Shown here: positions 26,749 to 35,651 of the stretch, piece after piece
Numbering within the stretch: the first letter of the stretch is position 1
How the letters are laid out: each line of letters starts with the position of its first letter
Origin: Candidatus Laterigemmans baculatus
GTDB taxonomy: Bacteria; Planctomycetota; Planctomycetia; Pirellulales; Pirellulaceae
Reading direction: 5' to 3'
Length of the DNA: 64,000 nucleotides
Assembly (NCBI RefSeq): GCF_010367455.1
Contig: NZ_WRPR01000033.1
Location: forward strand, 23,877-87,876
Translations under genes and position numbers: made by a program
The notes under the pieces: generated by a model
The model's input: the letters and a program-made list of their open reading frames with translations, nothing else
What the model was told of the DNA's origin: nothing
Database searches by the model: none

Positions 26749-28998
26749 ATGGCAAATTCGAACGCCGTGTGGGGCATCGAGATCGGGCAATCGGCCCTCA
26801 AAGCTCTCCGTTGCCGCCTCGAGGGTGACGAGATCGTCGCCGATGCATTCGATTTCATTGAGTATCCGAAGATCCTCAGCCAGCCTGAGGCTGAGCCCGA
26901 GGAGCTGATTCGCGAGGCGCTTCGGAAATTTCTCGAACGCAACGAGACTCGCGGCGATCGGATTGCGATGAGCGTTCCCGGGCAGACCGGGTTGGCGAAG
27001 TTCTTCAAGCCGCCGCCGGTCGAAGCGAAGAAGATTGGCGATATCGTCAAATACGAGGCTCGCCAGCAGATCCCGTTCGATCTCGAGGACGTCGTCTGGG
27101 ACTACCAGATGATGCCCGGCAGCACGATCGAGGACGGCTACGCGCTGGAGACCGAGATCGGGCTGTTCGCGATGAAGCGCGAGCAGGCCTACCGGCAGCT
27201 CTCGCCATTCGACGACGTCGGGCTCGAGGTCGATCTGATCCAGCTCGCGCCGCTAGCAATGTACAACATGCTGGCCTACGACCGGATGCACGAGCGGCTC
27301 GACGGAGGCCGATTCGACGCGGAAAACCCGCCCCCGTCGAGCGTGATGCTGGCGCTCGGCACCGACTCGACCGACTTGATCGTCACCAACGGCTTTCGGA
27401 TCTGGCAGCGAAGCATGCCGCTCGGCGGGAACCACTTCACCCGCCAGCTGACGAAAGACCTGAAGCTGACGTTTGCCAAGGCCGAGCATCTCAAGCGAAA
27501 CGCGCGGCAGGCCGAGGACCCGAAACTGGTCTTCCAGACGATGCGGCCGGTCTTCAACGACCTGGTGACCGAAGTCCAGCGTTCGGTGGGCTTCTTCAAA
27601 AGCATCAACAAGAAGGCCTCGATCGAACAGCTGCTGCTCGCCGGTAACACGGTCAAGCTCCCCGGGCTGTCGGCCTATCTCGGCAAAAACCTGGGTTACG
27701 AAGTCCATACGCTCGACCACTTCGAGCGGCTCGGCGGGACCGAAGTGATCGGGGCCCCGGCCTTCAAGGACAACATCTACAGCTACGGCGTGTGCTATGG
27801 GCTGTGCCTGCAAGCCCTCGGCCGCGGACCGCTGACGACCAGCCTCGTCCCGCAGGAAATCCTCACCGAGCGGATGATTCGGGCCAAAAAGCCGTGGGCC
27901 CTGGCCGCCGTCGCAGCGCTACTGGTCGGCTTGGCTGGCTACTACGGAATGGCACAGCGGAGTTGGGCCAAAGTCCATCCCGAGTTATGGGCTGGGGCTC
28001 AGGCAGCGGTCCAGCAGACCAAGACCTACAGCGACAGCAAAAAGGACGTCGACAGCAAACAGCTGGCCCAGCTGACGTACTTGAAGCAGGTCGGTGAAGA
28101 GGTTTCGGGGAACGTTGAGCGACGGCTGCTGTGGCTCGAACTTCTCAAAGCGATCCACCAAAGCCTGCCGCGGACCGAGCTGGTCGACGGCGAAATGCCC
28201 TCGGTCAAGCAGTTGCCGCTGGACGAGCGGGACGACATCTATATCACCTCGATCGACACCCAACGCGTCGAGGATGTGAAAGCGAGCTGGTTCACCCCCT
28301 CGGTCCAGGAAAAGTACAAGAAGGAGCTGCAGGACTGGTCGCGGGTCACCGGCAAACCGCTCCCGGAAGACTTTGCCGATGATCCCGGCCCCGAAGGCGA
28401 AGGCTGGATCATCACTCTGACCGGTTACCACTATCACAACCACCCGACGAAACATCGGGGCAACGAAGGGGGCGTTTACGTCCGCCGGACGTTGATGGAT
28501 GAGCTGCTCGATGGGACCGTCCAATTGCCGCTCAGCGATGGGACGACCGAAGTCTTCACGATGCGGGAGCTCGGCATCTCCTATCCCTTCCTGCTCGCTG
28601 ACCCCTCGCCGGTGAAAACCAAAGTTCCTAACCCCGACTACGAGCCGCCGGCTTCCGGCGCGGGCTACGGCGGGATGGAAGGTATGATGCCTGGAATGGG
28701 AGGCATGGACATGCTCGGCATGGCTCCAGAGCCCGGGATGGAAGGTTTTGGTCCCTACGGCGGGGCCCCAGGAGGACGCGGGGCCAATGGCAAGAAGGAC
28801 GACGAGGAACTGGTCTCGCCGACGCTGGAAGTCAGGAAGTTCAGCTTCGAATTCCAATTCTTCTGGCAGGAGAAGCCCCGCAGCGTGCGGCTCGAAGAGA
28901 AGCGGGCTCGCGAAGCGGCGGAAGCGGAAGCGGCCGAAGCCGAAGGCGAGGCGGATCCCGCCAGCGGCGACACGATGGCAATGAACGTTGGACCCTGA
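26749..28998 (+). CDS. pilM: PilM-like type IV pilus / secretion assembly protein with C-terminal extension
   Basis: 749 residues, about twice the usual PilM length. The N-terminal 350 residues are an actin-like ATPase fold: WGIEIGQSALKALR opening, VPGQTGLAKFFKPPP, EARQQIPFDLEDVVWDY, and LLAGNTVKLPGL. One transmembrane helix follows at about 383-401, then a periplasmic PilN-like part with a Met/Gly-rich segment (about 645-690) and a charged Ala/Glu tail. A fused PilM-PilN is a reasonable reading. It is followed on the same strand by two other membrane-anchored proteins with similar Met/Gly segments, so the three probably form one envelope complex. PilB, PilC and PilQ are not in the window. 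Confidence 0.8.
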   Translation: MANSNAVWGIEIGQSALKALRCRLEGDEIVADAFDFIEYPKILSQPEAEPEELIREALRKFLERNETRGDRIAMSVPGQTGLAKFFKPPPVEAKKIGDIVKYEARQQIPFDLEDVVWDYQMMPGSTIEDGYALETEIGLFAMKREQAYRQLSPFDDVGLEVDLIQLAPLAMYNMLAYDRMHERLDGGRFDAENPPPSSVMLALGTDSTDLIVTNGFRIWQRSMPLGGNHFTRQLTKDLKLTFAKAEHLKRNARQAEDPKLVFQTMRPVFNDLVTEVQRSVGFFKSINKKASIEQLLLAGNTVKLPGLSAYLGKNLGYEVHTLDHFERLGGTEVIGAPAFKDNIYSYGVCYGLCLQALGRGPLTTSLVPQEILTERMIRAKKPWALAAVAALLVGLAGYYGMAQRSWAKVHPELWAGAQAAVQQTKTYSDSKKDVDSKQLAQLTYLKQVGEEVSGNVERRLLWLELLKAIHQSLPRTELVDGEMPSVKQLPLDERDDIYITSIDTQRVEDVKASWFTPSVQEKYKKELQDWSRVTGKPLPEDFADDPGPEGEGWIITLTGYHYHNHPTKHRGNEGGVYVRRTLMDELLDGTVQLPLSDGTTEVFTMRELGISYPFLLADPSPVKTKVPNPDYEPPASGAGYGGMEGMMPGMGGMDMLGMAPEPGMEGFGPYGGAPGGRGANGKKDDEELVSPTLEVRKFSFEFQFFWQEKPRSVRLEEKRAREAAEAEAAEAEGEADPASGDTMAMNVGP

Positions 28999-29040
28999 AC
29001 TGCGGACCCTGAACTGCGGACCCTGAACTGCGGTCGGGTC
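28985..29040. repeat. Short tandem direct repeat
   Basis: GGACCCTGAACTGC occurs almost three times in a row across the pilM-like stop codon and into the gap before the next gene. Slippage here could change the reading-frame end. Confidence 0.8.
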
Positions 29041-29127
29041 CCTTCGCCCTTCGCCTCCACTCCCAGCGACACTCCGAACACCTGCGTCTCTTCCCCGTGG
29101 CGCTTCGCTCACGACGGTAAATAAGCG

Positions 29128-31128
29128 ATGGATCAAATCAAAGAACAGCTCGCCGGAGTCCTGAAATACGGGTTCTGGATTCTCTGCGGTATCACCGTGA
29201 TCGGTGCGATCGGCGTGGCTTACTGGAGCGCCTCGGGGCTGATCGCCGAGCGTGAGGAGCAGACCCAAAAGCTTGAGGCCGACGTCTCGACGATCAGCTC
29301 GATCAGCAGCAGCATCTCGACGCACCCGAACGATCAAACCAAAGAACAGATGGAGGTCCTGGTCGACGAACTGACCGAGGACGTGCTGACCTCCTGGACC
29401 CGCCAGTACGAGCGGCAGAAACAGGTCCTCACCTGGCCGGTCGACGAACTCGGCCAGGACTTCGTCGAAATCTTCTCCAAGTTCGAACCGATCGAACTGA
29501 CGATCGACTATCCGCCGACTCCTGAACAGCAAGTCCGGGTCGGGTTGCTCACCCGGTACCGCGACTACATCGGGAACGTGCTCCCCGATATCGCCGAAAT
29601 CGCCGGCGCCAAATGGACCGCCGACTTCAATAAAACCCGCAGCAGCGGCGGCTTCGGAATGGGGATGGATCCGGGGATGGAAATGGACCCGGCGATGGGT
29701 ATGGAAGCCGGCGGCCTGTATCCCGGGATGGGCGGTCCTGGCATGATGGGCCGCGGCAACGTCCCGCTCGAAGATCCGCCGCTGGTGAAGTGGTCGACCA
29801 GCAGCCAGGAGGACGTGATGTCCAACCTGTTCCCCTGGCGGCCCAACACCCCCTCGACCCTCGAGGTCCTTTACTCGCAGGAAAACCTGTGGGTGCTGAC
29901 ACAGTTGATGCACGTCATCGACAACGTCAACGGCGAAGCACGTCAGCCCTTCCAAGCCGTCATCCGCGAGATCACGCAGATCTCGATCGGCAAAAATGCC
30001 ACCGTCGGAGCCGCGCCCGGCGGCGGGATGATGGATCCCATGATGGATATGATGGCGATGGACATGGGGATGGGAATGGGCATGGAGCCGGGGATGGGCA
30101 TGGAGCCCGGCATGGGCGGGATGGGAGGTACGCAGCAACAAACCCCGGACCCGGCCGACAAACGTTACGTCGACCTCAGCTACGATCCGATCGAAGCGGC
30201 TACCCTGCGGTCAGCCATGGAGAGCTCGCGGCCGGAAGACGCCTTCATGACGGTCGCCAAACGCATCCCGGTCAAGCTGAATGTGAAGATGGACCAGCGA
30301 AAGATCCCGTTGCTGGTCGCCGAATGCGGTAACGCGGCGCTGATGATCGAAGTCCGCCAAGTTCGCGTGAACCCCACCCGCAGTGCCACCCTCCGCAGCG
30401 CGCCCGGAATGGGCGGGATGGGAGGCATGGGAGGAATGGGCATGGACCCCGCGATGGGAATGGGCGGAGAAGCCGGTTACGGCGGCATGGGATTGATGCC
30501 CGGAATGGACGCGGCGGCCGGAGGAATGGAAGCGGGGATGCTCGGCGGCCCCGGCGGGATGCGAGGCCAAGGTGCGGAATTCCCCAACGACGTTCCGGTT
30601 GAGGTCTACGGCATCGTCTACATCTTCAACCCACCGGACATGGAAAAATTGGGCATCGAGCAGGTCGACGAGAACACCCAAGTCGATGGCCAGATCGGTG
30701 TCAGTGCGCCCGAGGGCGAAGCGCCGGAAGTCTCTGCCGAACCGACTCTCCCCGAAGCCGGAGCGACTCCTCAGCCCGAGGTAACTCAGCCCAGTGCAGC
30801 CCAGCCCAGTGCAGCCCAGCCCAGTGCAGCCCAGCCCAGTGCAGCCCAGCCCGGTGCCGCCCAGCCTGGTGCCGCTCAGCCCGGTGCCGCTCAGCCTCAG
30901 CCGGGCGCGACGCCTCCGGGCGCTGCACCGGTCCCCGGCGGCCAGCCCGCTCCAGGTCCGGCCACGCCTCCGGCGGCAGGAACCGCCGCTCCGACCGGTC
31001 CCCAGCCCGCGGGCGGAGCCACCCCAGCTAATCCAGCCGCCGGCAATCCAGCCGCTGGTAATCCAGCCGCCGGCAACGCTGGTGGCCCACCGAGCCCGAC
31101 GGGAGCCGCAGCTCCGGCGGCGCCCTGA
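29128..31128 (+). CDS. Single-pass membrane protein with Met/Gly-rich and Pro/Ala-rich repeats
   Basis: 666 residues. One helix at about 14-33 anchors a large exported part, giving the topology of PilN/PilO proteins. Met/Gly-rich tracts built on GMGM and GMEP lie near 172-210, 297-335 and 427-480. The C-terminal 120 residues are Pro/Ala-rich: PSAAQ repeated, then PGAAQ, then NPAAG repeats. No recognised domain is visible. Position after a PilM-like gene suggests a PilO-like assembly partner, but this rests on context and topology only. The start at 29128 is the first ATG ahead of the helix. Confidence 0.7.
   Translation: MDQIKEQLAGVLKYGFWILCGITVIGAIGVAYWSASGLIAEREEQTQKLEADVSTISSISSSISTHPNDQTKEQMEVLVDELTEDVLTSWTRQYERQKQVLTWPVDELGQDFVEIFSKFEPIELTIDYPPTPEQQVRVGLLTRYRDYIGNVLPDIAEIAGAKWTADFNKTRSSGGFGMGMDPGMEMDPAMGMEAGGLYPGMGGPGMMGRGNVPLEDPPLVKWSTSSQEDVMSNLFPWRPNTPSTLEVLYSQENLWVLTQLMHVIDNVNGEARQPFQAVIREITQISIGKNATVGAAPGGGMMDPMMDMMAMDMGMGMGMEPGMGMEPGMGGMGGTQQQTPDPADKRYVDLSYDPIEAATLRSAMESSRPEDAFMTVAKRIPVKLNVKMDQRKIPLLVAECGNAALMIEVRQVRVNPTRSATLRSAPGMGGMGGMGGMGMDPAMGMGGEAGYGGMGLMPGMDAAAGGMEAGMLGGPGGMRGQGAEFPNDVPVEVYGIVYIFNPPDMEKLGIEQVDENTQVDGQIGVSAPEGEAPEVSAEPTLPEAGATPQPEVTQPSAAQPSAAQPSAAQPSAAQPGAAQPGAAQPGAAQPQPGATPPGAAPVPGGQPAPGPATPPAAGTAAPTGPQPAGGATPANPAAGNPAAGNPAAGNAGGPPSPTGAAAPAAP
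30789..30900 (+). repeat. 15-bp tandem repeat inside the membrane protein gene
   Basis: A 15-base unit coding for P-S-A-A-Q occurs four times with almost no change, then drifts to P-G-A-A-Q three times. Being a multiple of three, copy-number change would keep the frame and alter linker length. Confidence 0.9.
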
Positions 31129-31239
31129 AGATGAGAGAAGTTCGTGCCCGGGCAATCCGGGCGCGATAGAATCGATGCGGGTCGGACAGAAACGCACGGC
31201 CAACGTGACAGCTACGGAACGGTAACTCGGGATTGAGTC

Positions 31240-33456
31240 ATGGCGAATAAAAAACTCTCCGGCGTCTTCGCCCAGCACGTGGAAAAGATGGTGCTCGGGC
31301 TCTGTGTCCTGGTGACGCTGTTCCTGTTGTATCTAGGCATCTCGATGCCGGACTACACGCAGACCAAGCAACCCGAGGATCTCGAGAGTCAGGCCGTTCA
31401 GGTCAAGAGCTCCATCGACGGCGATCACTGGGAAGCGATCCGGGAAGAACGCATCGTCGAAGCCGAATTTGAGGAGCGCGTCGAGAAATCGCTGCAGCCG
31501 ATTCCCGCCGCTCCCTACGCCACGAACACCCCGTGGGAATGGAAGGGGAAAGCCCAAATCGGTCGCCGCGACGATCCGGTTTTGGTGGCTCCCGGCAAGC
31601 CGCACATGGAAGGGGTGCTCGGAGCGATCGCCATCCAGCACGCGACCGAGCGAAGCTATCCGCTCGCCGATCTCGAAGACGCCGATCCGATTGAGGTCGA
31701 AGAGCGGAGACCCCGTCGCCGGACGCGGAACCGTCGCAACAACGCGATGGGGCCCGAGGGAATGATGGGCGAAATGGCGATGACGCCCGAAGACGCCGCG
31801 ATGATGGATCCGGCAATGGCCGGAGGCTATCCCAGTATGGAAGGGTATCCGGGGGTTGGAATGGCAGGACCGGGCATGCCCGGAACAGGCAATCTCTCGG
31901 CCCGTCGTCTCGCCTCCAAATACAACTTGGGGTTCGACGTCAGCAAGCTCTCCGGAATGGGGGCCATGGGAGCCTCCTCGCGGATCACTCCGGAAACCGC
32001 CCATTTCATCGCGGGTACCGCACTCATTCCGCACGAGCAGATGGTCAAAGCCTATGAGCTGGCTTTCGAGAATGCCAAAGGCGGCAACCCGATGCGAGAC
32101 GTTCCCGTCTACTGGGAGTTCGAAGTCCAGCGGGCCGATGTCACCGATAAACCCGCAGATCAGCTGACCGATGCCGACTGGAAGACGGTCTTCACGTTCA
32201 GCGAATTCGAAAAGCGATTCAAACGGTGGGCCGGGGCCGCTGCCGACATCACACCGAAAAAGTACACCGACGGCCAGCTTACACTCCCCCTTCCGCCGCT
32301 GATGCTCCGCGACATCAATCGCATCGCGGTCCATCCCGATCTGCCCCTCGAGGAAGATCTGGCCATGAACCGGCAGGGCGCCTTTGGGCCGGTCCCGGCC
32401 GAGCCTGGAGAGGAAGAGGTCGAGGAAGCCGAAACCGAGGAAGAGACCCCCGGCGGCATGGTTCAGCCCCCGAGCTTCGGAGGAGGCCCGCGCGGCTTCG
32501 GCGGCCAAGGCATGATGCCGGGGATGATGCCTGGAATGGACGTGGAAATGGGCATGGGCATGGAGATGGGCATGGGCATGGGAAGGGGGGGCTACGGCAG
32601 CCGCTCGATGATGGGCCCGCCCAAATACAAGCTCATCCGCTTCTACGACTTTGCTGATCCCAAGAATGCGAACTCGCCCAAGATGGGCCGCAAATACGTC
32701 TATCGCGTGCACGTCGCGGTCGAAGACCCGAACTTTCCGCGAATGGCTCAGATGCAGCCCGAACTGCGTTACCTGACGGCCGAGGCGTACGCCCGCGTGA
32801 GTCAGAAGCTGCGTGAAGCAGAAGCCAACAAAGGCGTCCGCGACCCGCGGCTGTGGACCGATTGGAGTGAGCCGAGCGATCCGGTGTCGCTGCCCGACCT
32901 GGTCCGCGTCTACGCCGGGCCGGTCGCACCGGCCAACATGGCCGAGGCGCGGCGGCCGCGGACGGTGGAGTATCAGCGGAGCCCGCCGCAGGCTGAGTTG
33001 GTCGCGCTGAAGTGGGACATGAAGCTCGCGACCGATCTGATCCTCCCCTTCCAGGCTCAGCCCGGATCGGTGCTGACCAAGACGGGCGTGGCAACGGTCA
33101 TCGACCCGATCGACCTGTCGATCCGCAAAACCGAAGAGCGGCAGGTCGACACGTCGGCCGTCGTTCTCGATATGTACGGCGGTCGTGAGCTCGCCTTGGC
33201 TGGCGATCCGGCGATTACCGAACCGGGCGTGGTGCTCATGTTCGACGAGAACGGCACCTTAGAAGTCCTCGACGAACTCGATCATCTCGGCGAGTACCGT
33301 CTCTACAGTTTCGCCGACGAGCGCGAGCAGGCGGAAGCGGCTGCCGATGCGAGAGCCAATCAGGAGTCGATGGGGAACGACCCCGCCATGATGATGATGG
33401 AAGAGCCAGGGGCAGGCGGACGGGGCCGAGGCCGAGGAGGCCGCGGCGCACCGTAA
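31240..33456 (+). CDS. Single-pass membrane protein with Met/Gly-rich segments, third gene of pilM-like cluster
   Basis: 738 residues. A single helix at about 16-35 (MVLGLCVLVTLFLLYLGIS) anchors a large exported domain. Met/Gly-rich stretches lie at about 168-215 (with MMGEMAMTPEDAAMMDPAM) and about 405-460, an acidic EEEVEEAETEEE run near 388-399, and the C-terminus ends in GRGRGRGG. Between them are two folded regions of unknown type. It starts 111 bases after the previous gene on the same strand and shares the same composition, so the three genes are likely one functional unit. No named family was recognised. Confidence 0.7.
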   Translation: MANKKLSGVFAQHVEKMVLGLCVLVTLFLLYLGISMPDYTQTKQPEDLESQAVQVKSSIDGDHWEAIREERIVEAEFEERVEKSLQPIPAAPYATNTPWEWKGKAQIGRRDDPVLVAPGKPHMEGVLGAIAIQHATERSYPLADLEDADPIEVEERRPRRRTRNRRNNAMGPEGMMGEMAMTPEDAAMMDPAMAGGYPSMEGYPGVGMAGPGMPGTGNLSARRLASKYNLGFDVSKLSGMGAMGASSRITPETAHFIAGTALIPHEQMVKAYELAFENAKGGNPMRDVPVYWEFEVQRADVTDKPADQLTDADWKTVFTFSEFEKRFKRWAGAAADITPKKYTDGQLTLPLPPLMLRDINRIAVHPDLPLEEDLAMNRQGAFGPVPAEPGEEEVEEAETEEETPGGMVQPPSFGGGPRGFGGQGMMPGMMPGMDVEMGMGMEMGMGMGRGGYGSRSMMGPPKYKLIRFYDFADPKNANSPKMGRKYVYRVHVAVEDPNFPRMAQMQPELRYLTAEAYARVSQKLREAEANKGVRDPRLWTDWSEPSDPVSLPDLVRVYAGPVAPANMAEARRPRTVEYQRSPPQAELVALKWDMKLATDLILPFQAQPGSVLTKTGVATVIDPIDLSIRKTEERQVDTSAVVLDMYGGRELALAGDPAITEPGVVLMFDENGTLEVLDELDHLGEYRLYSFADEREQAEAAADARANQESMGNDPAMMMMEEPGAGGRGRGRGGRGAP

Positions 33457-33753
33457 CGCACCGCAGCGAGCGGCTGTCCAAAGCCGACGACCCCCAACAC
33501 CCTCCCCCCGGGGCGTCGGCCTTTCCATAAATCCAAGGGCTAGAAAAGGCACAGCCATCACCCTCCCCCCGGGAGGGTCGGGCTCTTAGGCCCGGGGAGG
33601 GTCTTCCAGCGAGTTTCTCCCGCCGCACATTTGCCCTCCCCGGTCGTTCCTCACGACCCTCCCGGGGGGAGGGTGACGACAGGTCGTGCGACTTGTGTAG
33701 AGACCCTCGCCTAAAGGGAGGGTGTCATTGAGGTTCTCTCCATGCCGGCCCGA
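33457..33753. repeat. Family D palindromes between convergent genes
   Basis: Two G/C-rich composites (about 33557-33602 and 33633-33680) of the kind seen at 23380-23511, including GGGCTCTTAGGCCC next to CCCTCCCCCCGGGAGGG. No gene is seen in this gap. The arms could fold as a large hairpin and separate transcription of the convergent flanking genes. Confidence 0.85.
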
Positions 33754-34893
33754 CTACGTGGGCTGGCATTTTTTATGGAGCCTGGACTCCACTTCGTGGG
33801 CTGCGCGCAGAAAATTGCGGACGCTCTGGCCGCGGACCCCGAGGCTCACTAACGGCGTATGCCGCTCGATTGAGGTACCGGGCTGAGGAATATCGTGGAG
33901 CGTCACCAGGGTCCCAACGGTGGTTAGCTCCCACTCGGGATCCCAGCGGCACGCCGCCCGCGACCAGACGATCCGCTTGAGGCCGAGCGTTGCGTCGGCT
34001 AAATGGCTGGACGACGCATCGCCGTGGGCTTCTCGCTGTTCCCGCACCACCCCATGCGCCGCGACGTGACGAGTGACCAGTGACGAGCCCAACCGCCGCT
34101 CCAGCAACTCCATCGAGGCGGTCATCCGGGGATTGATCTCCAGCACCCACAGCTCGTCGCTGCTGTCTGCGATCAGATCGATTCCAAAGAGACCCCGGAG
34201 GGCAAGTTCCTGGCGGATGGCTTCGCCGAGCCGCTGCAACTTCTGCTGGCACTCGGTGCGCACCGGCAAGGGGCCGAGCGAACCGGAATAGAGGAAAGGG
34301 GTCGCCCCCAGGTTCTGGAAAAGCGACCGACACACACCCAGCAGTTCCGTCGACGAGTCGGACGCGAGGAACGAAGCTCCCCAAGGCCGGCCGGCGACGC
34401 GCTTCTGAAGATAGTGATCATCGTTTCGTGGATTGATCCGCGAGGCGGAGACGCCGAGGCCCGCGGTTGAGCGACGCGATTTGGCGAGCCAGCCGGGTGG
34501 GACTTCGCGCGTCGTGGGGAGGCGGAAGCGGGGGAAGCGGAAGCCGCATCGCTCGGCCAGGGACTGCAAGAAAACGGGGTCGCGGAGACGCTCGATCGTT
34601 GCCGTGGGCGGTGCCAGAACAGGGCGCTGGTCACGCACCCTCTCGAGACGCTGGTACCACTGTTCCATGCCTCCAGTCAGCACCAGCGGCCCTGGTGGAA
34701 GTCGCTCGAGTAATCCATCGAAGTCGAGCTCTGGCGGCAAGGGCTGCCAGGAACGGGCGGCGCGGCGGGTATCGACGTCGCCGAACCGATCGATGGCGGA
34801 GACCTCCCAACCGTCGCTCGCCGCAGACTCAGCCGCCGCCCGGACTGAACCGCCCATCAGGATCAAGTGCCGCAGGGGCGGTGGTGGTTGCAT
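33754..34893 (-). CDS. ATP-grasp enzyme linked to tetrahydromethanopterin C1 genes
   Basis: 379 residues. ATP-grasp ligase fold: LAKSRRSTAGLGVSAS nucleotide-binding strand and loop, QKRVAGRPWGASF, and the metal-binding LEINPRMTAS near the end of the domain. ATP-grasp enzymes join a carboxylate to an amine or thiol via acyl phosphate. It diverges from fae with 98 bases between, and mtdB follows fae. ATP-grasp genes are known companions of H4MPT-dependent C1 genes in methylotrophs and planctomycetes, so a role in making the pterin cofactor or its side chain is inferred. Confidence 0.75.
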   Translation of the reverse strand: MQPPPPLRHLILMGGSVRAAAESAASDGWEVSAIDRFGDVDTRRAARSWQPLPPELDFDGLLERLPPGPLVLTGGMEQWYQRLERVRDQRPVLAPPTATIERLRDPVFLQSLAERCGFRFPRFRLPTTREVPPGWLAKSRRSTAGLGVSASRINPRNDDHYLQKRVAGRPWGASFLASDSSTELLGVCRSLFQNLGATPFLYSGSLGPLPVRTECQQKLQRLGEAIRQELALRGLFGIDLIADSSDELWVLEINPRMTASMELLERRLGSSLVTRHVAAHGVVREQREAHGDASSSHLADATLGLKRIVWSRAACRWDPEWELTTVGTLVTLHDIPQPGTSIERHTPLVSLGVRGQSVRNFLRAAHEVESRLHKKCQPT

Positions 34894-34991
34894 GCGCTTG
34901 CGCTTCTGTTAACTTCACGACTTCTCCCGCCGGACTCACTCCTCCGGGTCGCGAGAACATCATCAGATTAACCACTGTTGGAGAGACGAGC

Positions 34992-35489
34992 ATGCGGTTT
35001 TATATCGGCGAAGCGCTGAGCGGCGAAGGCAACGAGATCGCCCACATCGACCTGATGATTGGCAGCAAGGACGGACCGGTCGGAATCGCATTCGCCAACG
35101 CTCTCTCGCGGCAGAGCGAAGGCCACTCGAACCTGCTGGCTGTCCTCGAGCCGAACGTGGCGGTCAAGCCGGCGACCGTGATGATCACCAAGGTCACGAT
35201 CAAGGGCATGAAGCAGGCCGTGCAGATGTTCGGTCCCGCTCAGTTCGCCGTTGCGAAAGCGGTTGCCGACAGCGTCGGCGAGGGAGTGATTCCTAAGGAT
35301 CAGGTCGAGGATCTGGTCATCGTGTGCGGCGTGTTCATCCACCCGCAGGCCGAAGACGACCAGAAGATCTACAACTACAACTACCAAGCCACCAAGGACG
35401 CGATCGCCAACGCGATGCAGTCCAAGCCGTCGGCCGACGAAATGATCGCCAAGAAAGATTCCGCCTCGCACCCGTTCAAGGGTTTCTAA
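34992..35489 (+). CDS. fae: Formaldehyde-activating enzyme
   Basis: 165 residues, normal Fae length. Catalyses condensation of formaldehyde with tetrahydromethanopterin to methylene-H4MPT in the cytosol. It matches Fae throughout: MRFYIGEALSGEGNEIAHIDLMIG with the key histidine at 18, VMITKVTIKGMKQAVQMFGPAQ, and a C-terminal HPFKGF. The ATG at 34992 fits the family start exactly. It sits between an ATP-grasp gene and mtdB, making a formaldehyde oxidation or detoxification group. An upstream in-frame stretch on the same strand is the shadow of the ATP-grasp gene. Confidence 0.96.
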   Translation: MRFYIGEALSGEGNEIAHIDLMIGSKDGPVGIAFANALSRQSEGHSNLLAVLEPNVAVKPATVMITKVTIKGMKQAVQMFGPAQFAVAKAVADSVGEGVIPKDQVEDLVIVCGVFIHPQAEDDQKIYNYNYQATKDAIANAMQSKPSADEMIAKKDSASHPFKGF

Positions 35490-35544
35490 GGACCGTTCGA
35501 GCAACGCAGGGTTCTGATCAACCGCCGAATGCTGCAGGTTTTTT

Positions 35545-35618
35545 CATCAGCCGCCACGCGCTAGCGTCCGGTTCTACTGCGATGGCAGAAACCGTGGGCT
35601 AGCGCCCAGCGGCTGATG
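35545..35618. repeat. GCTAGC family A inverted repeat between fae and mtdB
   Basis: Arms 35545-35573 and 35589-35618 form an imperfect inverted repeat with GCTAGC at each centre. The right arm contains an ATG (35616) that would be a false start for mtdB. Confidence 0.9.
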
Positions 35619-35651
35619 GGGTTTCAGCGTGATACCTTGGAGCGACGCTTC

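Noticed and set aside
34467..34991. N-terminal extension of fae
   Set aside because: It is the antisense of the ATP-grasp gene and its leader, and Fae proteins begin at MRFYIGEAL or close to it.
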